Shown here in pieces: positions 22,304 to 36,600 of a stretch of 64,000 nucleotides of DNA. Made by a program: the position numbers and the translations under genes. The notes under the pieces are model-generated. The model was not told where the DNA came from and did not search any database. It saw only the letters and a list, made by a program, of their open reading frames with translations. The stretch is from assembly GCA_018292915.2 (NCBI GenBank), contig JACVVK020000005.1, positions 5,320,001-5,384,000 on the forward strand. Direction: 5' to 3'. The stretch is from Batillaria attramentaria (lineage: Eukaryota; Mollusca; Gastropoda; Batillariidae). How positions within the stretch are numbered: the first letter of the stretch is position 1; each line of letters begins with the position of its first letter.

Positions 22304-25300
22304 CTCCCTCCCACTCCACCCGGGCTGCACATGGATTTTTTTCAGCTCGTTATAAGACATCATCATGATCACACTCCTCCACACACTCTCTTTTTTCACA
22401 AACTATCCACAGTACAAACACTACTTCTCCACGATGATTTATTACAAAAACTGCCTCCACAAGAGGCTCATATAGTACAAAGTTCAGCAGTTTTGTTGGC
22501 CTGTATGTACACACACTCTCTCTCCCAATGGCTAAATCTTCGTCAGATCAAGCAATTGCAAACACAAACTGTACATCATTAACATAATTTATCGCAGACT
22601 CCTTGCTAGGCAGTGTACACAGCTGGCAGCTGTATGGTAAGGGCTTGCTTATACATAACAAAGAAATAAAACAAAATTTATATGAATTTTTGTTATGTCT
22701 GTTTGAAAATTCCTCCTTCCCCATTTCCCCCCTTATGCTCTAATTTAATATCAGACTGAAGGAATTCTGCTGTATTTTTATGTTAGAAGTGAAAGATACA
22801 TCCTTCCTACCCCCCCCCCTCCCCCTCCCAGGACAATATCCTGAACACAAGAAGTAACATCAGCAATAACAATACAATTGAAAACAAACTGTGAATGTCT
22901 TTAGCCGACAGCCACCACCCACCAACCGGTAGACACATTTACCCATTAAAAGTCCACATCAGTGAGGGGGGGGGGGGGGGGGGAGAGCGCGACTCTATCT
23001 GGCGACCCAGGACTCTCAGCTCTCTGTTGTATTTATCTTAATTTTTTCATTCCTAATTTGTTTCGAGCTGTGAGTCCAAAGACGATTTTCCATTTTATAC
23101 ACGTTATTGAATGGACAATAAAGTGTGAAGTATTTCTGAATGTATTTCAGCCCCAAATTCAAGGGGTCTAGGGACAATGCGGAAAGGGGAAGAAGTGGGG
23201 TACAGGGAAGGTGGTGTGCAATGCTAAAGGTACCACCAAATAAAATGTACACATTCGAAGATCCGCATGTTCATCTCCAAAACATGAACGGAAGCAGGAA
23301 GGAGGGGCCTTCAAAAGAAACTAAGGCTGTCGTTAAAAGCGTATAATCTACATTAACAAACATATATATATGAAAACAATGGAATGAGGTCGTACCTATC
23401 AGCCAAACACTACTTTCGCATCATCTGCATCACCAAACCAACATCACACCAAGACATAAGCAAGTATCCAAAGCATCTATGCAAATACATGTATGGTAGC
23501 TCCTTTTCTGAACCAGGCAAAGCAGACATCTACGCTAATATACAATGGCCTGTTAACGTATCCAGCATATACCAGCAAATTTCCTGGTATCGAGAATATA
23601 ATAATATTATATTCAAAAACAGTCCTGTGTATAAGCGTTCCAAAGAATTGCAAAAGGCACAACTTTTTAATGTACAAAAGTGGCGAGGGAAATAAGAGAC
23701 ATCAAGAAAACACTTGTGAAAAAAACTGAGACTCCACAATTGACAACACAGTATAACTGACAACACTCTGAACGTGGAATGATGTAGGTGGGGAAAACAC
23801 GGTGGGTGGGATAAACAATTAATTATTGGTGGGGAAAAGTGGGCAGCATCTTCCAAGGTGGGATGGGAATATCTGATTCATGTGGACGGACTGATATTGA
23901 ATATGGTTAATTCAGATAACCTGCACAAATGCCTTCAAAAAAAAAAAAAAAAAACCCAAAAAACTCTCACAAACTGCATGTACAGTAAATGGCGAAAATG
24001 ACCGATGAGTGAATGGTCCAAGTGCTGTGCGAGTATAAGTCTAAATCCACAGGAAGGCAGCCTCACCGTCAAAAATTACAATAAAAATAAAACTGGCAAT
24101 CATTTGGCAAAAGGTCTAAGTGCATATCAAGGCTATGGCTCGTAGACGTTTTTACCAAACGAAGGTAGAAATGTGTTGGACATAAGTGCACAAACGTGAC
24201 AAAAAAATCTTGGACGTTTCTAAAAATACACACTGTGTAATACGATTGATCTGCCTCTTCATTCCGACTAGACTTGATTCCTTTCAATAATGATGTACAC
24301 ACGTAGCTTGCTTTTATGCTGGCAAAACGATGCTAAAGGGACAGTGAACGTAAGTGTCGAGCGAAACTTCACACACCAATACTGGGTTATATGCTAATGT
24401 AAGGAACAGTGTAAAACGTCTAACAAATCTGCTGCGAACTGTGAGAGGATAAATGTTTCATCTGCATTGTTTGTGTGTGTGTGTGTGTGTGTGTGTGCGC
24501 ACGCGTGTGCATGCGTGAGTGTGTGTGCAAAGATGGGATTTAGAAAAGGTTGCCTACATTTGAAACTGAAGCACACACTTTGTACGAATCCTATCTCATG
24601 TAGCAGATAAATAATGTTTCCAAAAGTTATCCCTGAGAAAATGCTTGCTAAACTGTTGCAGGCATGAGACAAATACACAAGTCTGTAATAATGTCAACGG
24701 ACAACAACATTGCTAAAGCAACAGAACATCCAAGGAATGTATTTTACACATCACCTTCAATGGTACAGAAAACCAGCTGCTGTGTATCATCTCATTTATC
24801 ACACAGGACTTTTACAAACTTCACGAGCAGAGTTTTTTTCAGCATCTGGGGCACATCTGATGGAGCTGACTTCTTTGACATCCATTTATTCGTGAAACAC
24901 ATACGCCGCACATTCACGCACGAGATAAAAATGTCTACTGTAATGTCAGTGCCACCACAGCCGTACTGTCACACAGGAAAGCCGAATCAAGCGCAGCGTT
25001 TGTGGAAAAGCTTGCAACACAGGCGATAAAGCAGTTTGAAATGCTGCCCTGCAACACGCTAGATAATTATCACGTTTACTACATGCTAAATACCATGTTT
25101 ACCATAAGAAAAACAAACTGCAATCTGCACTACATTGGGTCTCAAACTAAAAACAGACTTCATCATCTGTTCACTGACTATGGTCTAGCCTGGACCTTTT
25201 AATGAATATGCACTTCCAGAATACGGAAATTTGATTGAGTCTTGTGAATTACTTCGCACATGAACATAATGTACATCTGCCATTTCTAGCACTTAAAATG

Positions 25301-27970
25301 AGATCAGTTTACACATACTTTTAACTACAGATTTACAAGTGCATAGTACAGTAGTTTGTGTCCACGAGAGGCTATTAAACTGGACTAATGGTACAGTATG
25401 TAACATGCTTCTTGAGAAGGTCGAACACCTTTTTCAATAATGGCCAAAAGAAAATGCTTAAGACTACTGTATACTACCACTAGTGGAAAAAAAGAAAAGT
25501 GTGCTCAAAACAAAACAGTGTAATGTGTATGGGACAGGGCGCTTGCACACACCAAGATATAGAGATACTATCTGGCGTTTTAAAAAAAAATCCTTCTGTC
25601 ATCTCGGATAAAGAGTCAAAGTGCCATGTATTTATAGGGCACTTAGACAGTTTAACCATTTGACAGTAGAGCTGTGAATTCAATGCTTTAAACGATTACT
25701 TTAGTAATTTTTAAGTTAAAGATGCAAGCAAGGTGTCCTTGCCATACGGCAGGTGCATTTATAATACAACCTCCACCTCCCCGTCCCCCCCTCCCCCATA
25801 AGTCGCCATGATGTGGAGGACACAACTACTGTACCTACTGAGAGCTTGACTTCCCTATAGCTCAATGTGTGCAAGCGTCTGCATCCCATGTGGTGAGCGG
25901 TGTGATAAATGTAGAAAGTCTGCCCAGTGAAGGGAAGAAACTCTTGTGCGACAGGAGAAATGTACAACCAGGGTGCTGGTACACCTAACATGCACGGTGC
26001 ACGTTAGCTGGTGCTGGAGTCCAAATGTCTCCAGACGGAGCACAATCCCTTGCGTAAAAATGTTTCCCGTTTACAAGTTTCATGTCGCAATACTACGTGT
26101 GTGTGTGTGTGTGTGTGGAATAACATTGGAATGTTCTTTGTCCATCACAGTGTCAACGAGACAGCAAAACCTCACCAGGCGAACAGGGCTTATTTCACCT
26201 GAACATTGGGGGGTGTTGTGTGTTTAATCAAAATGGACGCCTTTTTTCCGTTGCTATGCCGCTTCAAAAGTTTCGATGACAACTGCTCTCATCTAAAGCC
26301 GTTATTGTAAACATGAGCATATTCATGTCTTTAGATTGTAGTAACAGATTCATACACATCTGTTTCTGAGGAGTCAACAGCCCCATTAAAATCCAAAGCG
26401 CTTTTAAGGTGCTATAGTGTTTTGAATTTGGACAAAAACAACCGCGATGCTATGGCACTGGAAACCTGCTGATTGGCGGTGCGATTTGAAGTGGCGTAAC
26501 ACTGGAAAAATGCCTGTCCATTTTGTTTCATCCCCGTGTTGGAAGAGAAGAGAAAGATTAGCACACAAATAGTGTGACTGTTAGCAGGCAAAACAAGGCG
26601 TCTGACATTGATGCTGCTACAGCATGCACTACAGCGAAAACCACACAACACACTCAAAGCTCAAACACACAGAAGTCAGGGATGTTGACACCGTGGGCCT
26701 GTGGACATATTCTACGATTTTGCTTTTTATATAGGGGAGGGGGAGGGGGAACTGGCTTCAACAAACAGGTAACGCATACACACACACACACACACACTTT
26801 TCCCGACTTCACTTCCAAAGTTACATCAGTTTTGCTGCTGTAGTCCTCAGGTTGCTAAAATTGCTTTGGCTCTTTCATGCACAATTGCTGTTACGAGAAA
26901 CCTGGAGAAGATTGCTTTTGATGTTCAGAGAAAACCCATTTAGGTTGTTCAGCCAGGAACACACGGATTGCTTGCAGGGTTACCACACCAAACACACACA
27001 CACACAGTATGACAGGGGATGAGCAAAAGTCATCAACTGTGCAGGTTACAGACACCAGTTCAGGTTGGTAACAGGGAGTCGGTCAGAGAAGAAATTTACA
27101 GATAACAATGTCCGAGTTGAACAGTCACAATGATCCAGCACGGGTGAAAAGGTTACCGAGAGAAACAACAGCAAAAGTCATTTTTTTTACTTTTAGTAAC
27201 AAGAGACAGGTCCAAACATAAGGTGGGATAATTCATGACAAGATCTGGTAGGTTTCCACAGGGTTATACACCTTGACCGCAGAGGTTATTTCCCTTTGCC
27301 ACAAGGGAGACAATGCTGTGTCATGCAGTCAGTTTAGCATCACCGAGGCCGCCTGCCAGAGAAAACGAAAAGTTCCGGAGCGTACATTAGTCATCACAGA
27401 AAGTACAGGCAAAGCTGCTTCATTCTACTGACATGACATTCACAACACAGACATGCTTTTCGAGACAGATTCTGGTTATCATAGAACTGACGATTGCATG
27501 CAGACTGTTTTCGAAACAGAAGTGTGCTCAGTGAGAGTGTGTGTGTGGATGTTCACTGTATGCAAGCACCACTGCATGAGGTGGGGTTCACAGGGAATAA
27601 TCTGCACCTATTCTGAACACACTACAAAAAGGACCAAGATGCAACACACACAAAAGGTGAACAGGGCTGGGTGGTGTGCAAAAAAAAAAAAAAAAGGGGG
27701 GGGGGGGGTATTTGCGTCTTACTAAGACAAACTTAATTTTCTGATCTAAATTCTAACTCCTCACATTTCCGTAAGACAAGTTAGTGAAAACTGTACTGTT
27801 GGCCACATCTGTTTTGCTGACCTGACGAAAACTGAGAAAATTCCTTCAGGATCTCTCAATCTTGTCTGCATAAATTTAGCATAGTTACACTGAAACATGC
27901 ATACCTAAAACTGAAGGTACACCTCAATCTCACTTGGAAAAAAAAAAAAAATGACAGTGAATGATCTCAG
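22304..27970. other. Gene-free 5.7 kb downstream of CCDC88
   Basis: AT-rich, with fewer transposons than the rest: dispersed repeat C at 26228, (GT)n at 24473-24497 and 26098-26116. It contains minus-strand AATAAA hexamers at 24886 and 22438. It may be intergenic or an extended CCDC88 3' UTR; the sequence alone cannot decide. Confidence 0.5.
26228..26480 (+). repeat. Dispersed repeat C, copy 1
   Basis: Shares AAATGGACGCCTTTTTTCCG, TTGCTATGCCGCTTCAA, GTTTCGATGACAACTGCTCT and CCATTAAAATCCAAAGCGCT with the minus strand of 62580-62825. No clear ends and no ORF. Confidence 0.6.
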
Positions 27971-28357
27971 TTTATTCGTCAAATTTGGAAAGTAGACCGT
28001 ACACAAGTATGGAGGTCATAGTCTGAGTTTTCAGCATATGTCGACTGATGTGTTGATGACAGCAACAGTAAAACTCTGCCAACTTTTAAAAATCACAACC
28101 TGTGTATGTAAAATGGAATGTATTGAAGAACACTGTAACAAAACAGGTTAAAAACCTGCTGCCTGGCGCTGAGCAAAGAAGCTGTTTAAAAAAAAAAAAT
28201 CCTGTTTCCCAGATATGATTTGGTGTGCCATTAACATGTAAGAGACATGTTTGATAAAATGAAACAAAATAGGTCCCCTCCTCACAAAAAAAAAAAAAAA
28301 AAAAAATCCCCGCAAAAACAACCCTGCAACAGACAGGACGCCACCCCTGATGATATG
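27971..28357 (-). other. Probable CCDC88 3' UTR with AATAAA signal
   Basis: The minus-strand hexamer AATAAA lies at 27971-27976, 382 nt after the stop. The stretch is AT-rich with A/T runs and no ORF. A longer 3' UTR is possible, because the region down to about 22.4 kb is gene-free and has further AATAAA hexamers on the minus strand (24886 and 22438). Confidence 0.5.
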
Positions 28358-30041
28358 TTAGACACAACCATACTCGTACCACACTGAATTCTTTTTTGGC
28401 CGATCCCCCGGCTGCTCGTCTCCCACCGCTGTCCTTTGTGCTGGCGGAGGGTCAGTTCTGCCCGCACTTGACCCTGTCTGTTTTGTCTGTGGTGGGATGC
28501 GAGCCATGGGGGTGTTGCTGTGCGGGTGCTGCTCCATGGGCGAGTGGTGCACGGAGTTCATGTCCCCCACTCGACTGACGCCTTGAGGGTGCGGCATTCC
28601 CCCGCGGTACGGATGCTGGGGCCCAGGCTGGTTCCCGCCACCTGAAGACAGTCTCTGCTGGGCACTCTGCGGGCTCGGCTGGTTGCCGGGGTAGGGCCTC
28701 GCGACAGAGCTGTGCGGCCTGGCGTACACACTGTTTGCCTCGGATGGAGGACCATCACGGTTGTGCGGATCTGATCCGTACCTGGGCCCCGGCGTCATGC
28801 TCCTGCTGTGGGGCTGACTGGGTGGGCCATTGGGACTGTCGGACTGTCTTGGCCCACCCTGATAGCCCCCTGGGCCAGGCTGATAATGGGGAGGAGGCCG
28901 GCCTGACCCCGACGCATGATTAGGCACACCACCAGGTGCTGATCCTGGTCCATAACTCTGAGACTGCGGAGGACCGCCAGGTCCAGAGTACCTGTTAGGG
29001 AGAGGCCCTGAACCGTGTGACGTTGGTCGAGATCCTGTTGGGCTTGTCACGAGAGGGCCGGCAAGTGCTATACTGGGCTGGCTAGCCTGCCGTTCGTGGG
29101 CTGGGAATTCCCTGTCACGAGGGTCTCGACTGTGGCGCGGAGCAGGGACTGGTGCACTACTACCGCTCTGCCCCTCGTACGGGGGACCACTGTCCGATCT
29201 GTTGAAGAACTGTGGAGGCACTGACTTCGGCCGCTCTACAGGATGCTGCCCGTATTCATTCGTGTCTCTCCTGGGTACTGGACCGTTTGAGTCATTCACC
29301 ATAGGCTGAGCACGCCGAGGTGATCGCACCACCTGCTCACCAGGGTTAGAATTTTGTCTGTGTGAGTTTGTGCTGGCATTTGAATTGTTATAGTCTGCAC
29401 GACTGCTGCCAGACCGTGGGACGGCAGCCTGGTGCGGGGAGGGGTGGCCGAGAACACTGGCTGGCCGCTGGTACGGTCTTGGAGCCTGCAGCTGCACAGA
29501 ATGTCTGCTGGATGGCTGCTGGGATCCCGGTGCTGACTGCGGAGGCAGTGACCGCCCGGCGCTAGAATACCGATCACTGTCCCTGTAACTGTGGTCACGG
29601 TCTGCTTCTCGTTCGTGATCACGATCGTTCACACCTTGCACTGACTGCCTCCCACCTGCACCTCTGCCACCTGGACTGGAAACGGAGTCCTGAGGGTTGT
29701 ACCCCTGGGGCCCGACGGACCGTGACCGAGGAAGGGAATGGCGGGCTTCCCTCCCTGCGCTGGACTGCTCCACAACACCTGATTTTCTGCGTTCAGGGTC
29801 CGAAGGTCTACCTGTCAGCCTGTCAAGTCTTTCTGTCGGGGGGAGGGACTCTCTTCGCTGCTCTCTCTCCATGGGGGTCGGGGGTAACTCGCGGCTGCTC
29901 ATGGGTCGAGCTGAGGTGGGCAGTGGGGGCGGGGAGCGAACAGGTTCAGGGGCGTTCACTCTCATTCCACCTTGTGATGAATACTGCGGACTGGCCATGT
30001 GAGATGAGACTTCGGGGCCTGTAGAGCGACGACTGTCAAGC
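28358..30041 (-). CDS. CCDC88: CCDC88 last coding exon (disordered tail, PDZ-binding end)
   Basis: 1684 coding bp, residues 1558-2118, then TAA at 28358-28360. It begins LDSRRSTGPEVSSHMASPQY after the acceptor ctttgccag. The tail is rich in Ser, Pro, Gly, Arg and Gln with repeated PGPG/PPxSxP stretches and no predicted fold. It ends VWYEYGCV; Daple ends the same way (YGCV), a class of PDZ-binding motif that recruits Dishevelled, whereas Girdin lacks it. An open frame continues past 30041 into the intron, but the acceptor, the homology and a (CA)n tract beyond it mark the boundary. Confidence 0.95.
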
Positions 30042-30271
30042 CTGGCAAAGAAAACAAAAAGGGTAAGAGGCACGTTCATTTGAATATATGCATTGCAGAC
30101 AGCAAGAGAATAATAGTAATGTGGATTTAAAAAAAAAAGAAAAAGCAAACTGTGTGTCTGATCCTTCCCCCCCATCCGCAAAAAAACAAACAAACAAACA
30201 ACCCCTCCCCCCCCCCCCAAAAAAAAAAAAAAATCCCCCCCAAAACCAATACATGTACAAAAACAACAAAA

Positions 30272-30333
<62 letters not shown>

Positions 30334-30535
30334 CCTGGAAACAAACAAACAAACAATGATAAAACACAACAAAGACAACTAAAGAATGGCAACAGAAAGC
30401 CAAAACTGAAGATTCTGATTTCAACAACGACAACAAAATAAAAATGCGCAGACTTTGCAACTTGCAAGACTGAATTATCTTGCAGACTTATCGAAGCATT
30501 TGCAACTGTAAGTGAAACAGAACATGTATGATAAC

Positions 30536-30604
<69 letters not shown>

Positions 30605-33600
30605 GCACACACACAAAAAAGTATGGATGCACCACACTCACTGTAGTAAACAAGTGCAAAGAGAAAATGGTGCTGTTACCCTCACTTTTGATGCCAGAAA
30701 ATGCCTGGACAGTTTAAACTTATAAGAGGATAACGAGGTCAGCCTATATGATGACTAATCATGGTATCAAGAGAAAAAAAGAAAAGAAAAAAGAAGCCAA
30801 AACAAACGAACAAACAAAACAAGAACAAAAAGTTTAGCAGTGCTATGCATAGAAAGACTCTACCCCGTTCACCAAATCACCTGTTGTGTTGATGAGGTAT
30901 TGCATACTTTGGTTGATCGTCATACCACCTGTCCGAGCCGTCCGGCCACCTCCCTCTTTCCTCCACCCCCCTGCCTCTTGACCCTGACCCCATTGTCTCC
31001 GCTTTGGGGGTCGAGGTCAACATGTCCACACGACTAATGGGCCCAGGGGGTGAGGATGTGCTGATGTCCTGTATATTTCCGCTCCCGCTGGATATCCGTG
31101 AGAGGCGGGACAGGTTAGGATCCTGCATGCCAGCAGATGGCCGTAAAAGACTGGCGTCGTTTGAGGAGAGAGGCACTGAAGCGACATCTGGAGGGGGGCT
31201 AGAAATGCGGCGCAGCTCAGGCGTCATTTGTTGTTGTTGCTGCTGTTGCTGGTGGGCAGCAGAAGCAGCCTGGAGACGCTGAAGAGCACGGTTGTGGCTG
31301 TTGTCGGAGTTCTCGCTGCTCCGCGATTCTGTGTCCTCCTGGCTGCGTCGACGCCCTAGAGAACGCCGCTGTCAAGGAAAATGGGGAAAAAAATGAAGAA
31401 ACCCAAACAAAAAAGAACACAAATCAATAATATGTCAAATTATCAGCTTGGATCTGAACCACCAAAACTCTGTTGTCTAATTATCAACTTCTCTGAGTTC
31501 AAGTAATTAAAAAAAAGTTTTAAAAATTGTTAAAAAGTGCAAAATAGGTGCACCACTAACAGCTTAAATAGTATATCTTTCGTTGCAAGACAGGGAAGAT
31601 GCACAACTACAAACCTTTCACCCTCTTCCGACTTGACCATATCACACAGGGAAACCACCTCACCCTTCCAACTGGAGCGCAACAGAGCTAGAGTTGCCTC
31701 CCTGTATTTCGGAATCATACACGCAAGTCTCCCCTAAGAGCCAAAGTGTCATTGTGTTCACTTACTGTCTCAAGAGGTGTGTTGGTCTCTGCCTCTCTGT
31801 TTGCCTCTTTCAGGAATTGCTCCAGTGTTAGCATCTCGCTGCCCGGTGATGCGCGACCTCCCCGCCCTCGCAGGACCGGCAGCGGGGTGGGGGAGAGGGT
31901 ACGGAAACCTCCCTCCATCTCGTCGTCGCCTACTACATCCTTGGATAGGTCTTCGGTCGACTTGGCTCCTGCACGTAGCACAAACAAAATCTATGAACAC
32001 ACCAAACGGACAAATAGATCGATTTGTACAGCCAGCAGAATTAAAATGCTTCTCGCTGCATGTACTTGCGTGCTGAGCAAAATATTGTATGGACGTGAGA
32101 AAGTCCACTTTGAAATGGTAAAGGGTCTAAGAGCTTCTCAATTCCATGGCACTGAGGCCCTTCAGCTAATGATGGTAGAGGTCTTGTGATCAACTAGTCA
32201 CATGTGATGTAAACAATTTTATTTCCTTTTGTTTTTGAAATACCACGGAATACATGTCTAGTACACAGCAGAATTCCTTCCTTTCAGATCCTTGAACACC
32301 ATGTTCTAATCAACAGATACAAGCAACAGTGGAATCCTCTCAAAGCAAACTTTAGGTGAGGTGTGAGAGAATGACTGTGAACAGTTGGGGTTCTCCAACT
32401 GAAGGGACAAATATGAACTTGATGAAGGCGGTGGACCGTACAAATGTGAAGGCGCACGGCAGTCACCTTTATCCATTTCCCTTTTATTCCTATTCAATTG
32501 TTATCACAGTATCAAGACACCTGTTCAGAACTACTATGTTTACAGTATACAAACTTCTGGATGAAACAAATCGAAACAACAGGAAAACAAAAGGTCAATG
32601 CAAAATCCAGTTCTGAAAAATCTGATCCATCTAAATCACACCAAAAAAGGCAAAACATTCAAGAAAATGAGCTGACACGAATACTGAAGTAACACTACAC
32701 TGTGCTAGATACTGGCATCTACTAAAGTGCACAGATTTCACGTACTCCCACATCCTTGTGTGTGCGCATGTGTGTTTGTGCATGTATGCACGCACGTGTC
32801 CGTGTGAAACCAAGACACATTTTCAGAAAAAATTCAAACACAATACAAATCAAAGAACAGGAGGGAGGGGGAAGGGGGGGGGGGGGCAACAACAATGCAA
32901 TGAACATCATCATGCTAAATGCAGTGAAGAACGCTTTCCAAACCCGCAACCAACGAAAGTGAATGACCAACCCTTGGATGCCTGACAACCTGTGCAGGAG
33001 ATTTGTAAGGTGATGAAATGGCCCGTGGATGTGGACCTCTTGTTCACAACGTTCACTGCTTGCACAGTGTGCACATGCTGACCTGACCAATTACGTGAAC
33101 AATTACTTCTCAAGCATCAGCTGACCTGTTACAAGGCAGCGGTGAAATGGCTTCTTTCCAATGTTATTTGCATGCGCGTGATGTCTACAATACACAGTTA
33201 TCATTTTTATTATTATTCAACCCCCTGGGCAAGACATATACATACACATGCAATAAGGTAAACAGTAGGTGACCATTACAGTTCAGGACTCAGCCTATCT
33301 AAAAATCACATGCTCTCTGGTGCGCAACATGCAAGCCACCTAGGCTTAGGTTTGAGTTGGATTTTTCAAGCTGAGTTCTGAACTGATTACTCATGCATTA
33401 GATCAATCTTGATAATGCAGCCTGGTATTGCGGTAATTGGGATATTTTGCTTCAATACTTATGGCCCCTGCATGCAAATGAGTTAGAATCTAAATGAGAG
33501 ATATTTTTGTGGTAAGAAGGTAGGGGGATTAGTTTTCTGAACAATTCACAACAAACTGCACATAGACATCATCATGAAATTTGGCTGTACTGGATTGTGA

Positions 33601-36600
33601 GAGTAGCACAGGGTCCCATGCATTGTACATTTCTCCTGTAATATTCTCAAAATGGAGTACCCCAAACTTCCATGACACTAACATACAAGTACAGTACATG
33701 TACATCGCAAACACAAGAACACACTACCAAATCCCGAAGATCTCACAGTACAAGTCCCAGACAACAGATGCTAAAATGATGGAGACATTTACTTTTGCAG
33801 ATGCAAATTACTGCTTTGTTCTACTGGCAAGCAAAGATACACATCTCAGAAATTCTAGTGACAGGTAACCTGTATGAAAAAACATACACCCACAATGAAA
33901 TCATGCACGAACATGATACGTTCCACAGCAAAAGTGTTACTACTTGCACAGTGTGAAGTACCAGTAAGAAATTTGGCACAATATTCAACGCAGACACAGA
34001 GTGTACGTAAATGCGTGCAAAGTTTTAAAAGAAGCACCACAGAGCACCATCAGCATAACAAAGTTCTTGAGAAACGTGGGACATGATAAATTTGTCTGCA
34101 TTAGGAGCTGGAATAGTGGCATTAGTTCTGCCGAGCTAAGTGTGCCACCTACAATAGCTTCGTTCAAAACTCAAGCTCTATCAGTATCTCACTAGATGCA
34201 ACTCTGGGAGATTTCGAAGTGTACTAAAGTGTGTTATACTGATGGTAGCCTGCACATGATGACATACAGTTCACCACCACATTCACAGGTGTTCACATCC
34301 ACGATAGACATCAGAAATTGTCAAATACTGACCCAAAATGTCTGATTTTCCACCCACGTAGCTGACAAACGTACCATCTTTTGGTAAATGGATGCCAAAG
34401 ATCTGAGAAGCGCTTTGGCCCTTGTACCATCTGATAGACGATGTGTTCCATCTATTACAAAATATTTCCTTTCTGCTCAAATGTCCTCTTGTTTCTTTCT
34501 GTGTTTCCCAGCATGTTTGTCCTGCTGTAGTCCTCGTGGATGTGAGCGCCTGTACACAGCTAAAGATACTTGTCCAAACCCACACATACATGTACTACAT
34601 AGTATACAATCATTTGGAAGGGGCCTTAAAAAAAAGTTCCCCCAATGCCATGCTAAAACGCCATCAACAGAACTACCTCGGATTCGCGACACTGAGTCGG
34701 CTCTGCTCTTAGGCGAGTCCATAAGCGGCAGAGCGCTGTATGACTTGGCAAGGCTTTTGTTTTGCCGTGCCAGCTTTGGACTGTCGGCGGAAGCAACGGG
34801 AGTATGGCTGCGCCGTCCCAGCCAAGCTGTACACAACATGAACGGTTATGGTAGGTGTATGATCACATAAGCAGTTACACAAACCACAGCCTGTCGTACA
34901 GATGACCATACATATTACAACCCTGCACAGCAAAAGTCAGCATGAAAAAGGCTTCACATCTGGGGTGGACACTGGTCACAGGCCGTTTTTTTTTGTTTGT
35001 TTTTTTAAATTAAAAAAAATAAGTGTAATGTCTGATTACAAAGTCGGACAAACGTCTGATCATTTCTGTGCCACAGTGAACAATGTTCAGGACAAATGTC
35101 CCATACAGGGCTTAAATGGCGGGAAAAGTGTGTAGCATTTACTAGATTCAGTGATGAAGTGGCAAAAGCCAGGAGCGTGCGTCAGCAAAGCAGACGAGTG
35201 AGGCTAGAGGGTTTGGGCGCATGCTCCACTGGAATTTTTTGTAATTAGACTAAAATCAGTGCAATTTGGAGCACTTTGGCGCGATTTAAGCGCTTAAGAG
35301 GAAGAAACACTTTACTGGGATAAATATTTTTAGAATTAGACTAAAATCTGTGCAATTTGGTGTGTTTTTAAGTGCTTCAGAGAAGGAAACGCACTTTTTG
35401 GGAGGGAGGAAAACTTTCAGCCAAAGTTGGAAATCCACCAAAAGGTAGAAGATTTTAAGCCCTGCCTATACTTTAACGGCCAGCCAGGACATTGGTCCTG
35501 CTATAGTTCCCATGGACATAAAGCCCTGTATTAAAACAATTCATACTGCACGTGTGGACTGTCCATTTTTCTGGTAATCCTCCAACCACGTTTCTTGTAC
35601 TGAAGGATGTCATTCTTACTCAAGTTAGCTTTCTATTTTATACTTCACACATAGAAGCACACATTATACACACATGGTGAGTGTCCTGTCTCCCATACTT
35701 AGGCTTGTCTGGGCTATGAATTAAGCACCTGCATACATTTCTAGTTATGCACTGGGTTAAACGGACTGTTCAGAGCCAATACAATATATATGACTGACAC
35801 ACACCGTCTGCACACAAAGCCTGTAACAGTGTTCACAACCATTTGTTCACAAAGCCACGCACAAGCAGCATGTTGCCAAGCCTGAACAAACACAGCTCCA
35901 AAGCCACTCCACGTGTCCACACAGGTTTATATTTGTGATTCTGAAGCCCAGGCGAAAATGAAAACCCACACTGTGTCATATCAGAAATCAGCTGAAAGCA
36001 GAAATCATTTGAAGAGTGCGAGAGCACTCCTGCTCAATTTTCTTCATTTTTCAATTTTCTGTCGATAACTCATAAAAGGATACAACAGAACAAACCCAAC
36101 ATGTGCATGACTACATGGTTTGTATCATTACACTGCAAATGACCACACAGTACTTTTCTGTGCCACCATCACATAACATTTTCTCAGAGGAAGTACATGG
36201 AAGTACACACATCCAAAACCCATGACCTTGGACCTTACCTGTTCGTTTGCTGCCACTGTCGTTGTTGACCTGCTCCATGGAGTCGCCATGGGAACCAGAG
36301 CCCTGCGAGGAATTGTCGTTGAGCACGGTCAGGTCGGGTCGACTCTTGCTGCGTCTCGGGGCCTGCAAATACGCATTCTGTGGTAATGAATTAATTGAGG
36401 GGCTCCACACAACTGGGGCATGAGCAGTTCATTACTAGGTAATGTTATGTAGTGTCAGATAAACTTGTGCAGTACTGGGGTTAAACATTAGAAAATTACT
36501 ACAGTATTATTATTCAATTCAACACAACAACACAATATCAAACTAACAGTACATGTACTTACCCTGGAGATGATGTTCCTGGCTTTTCTGGCAATCATAG

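Noticed and set aside
30042..30460. N-terminal extension of the last CCDC88 exon
   Set aside because: Open by chance through poly(GT); acceptor at 30042, phase and homology place the exon start at 30041.
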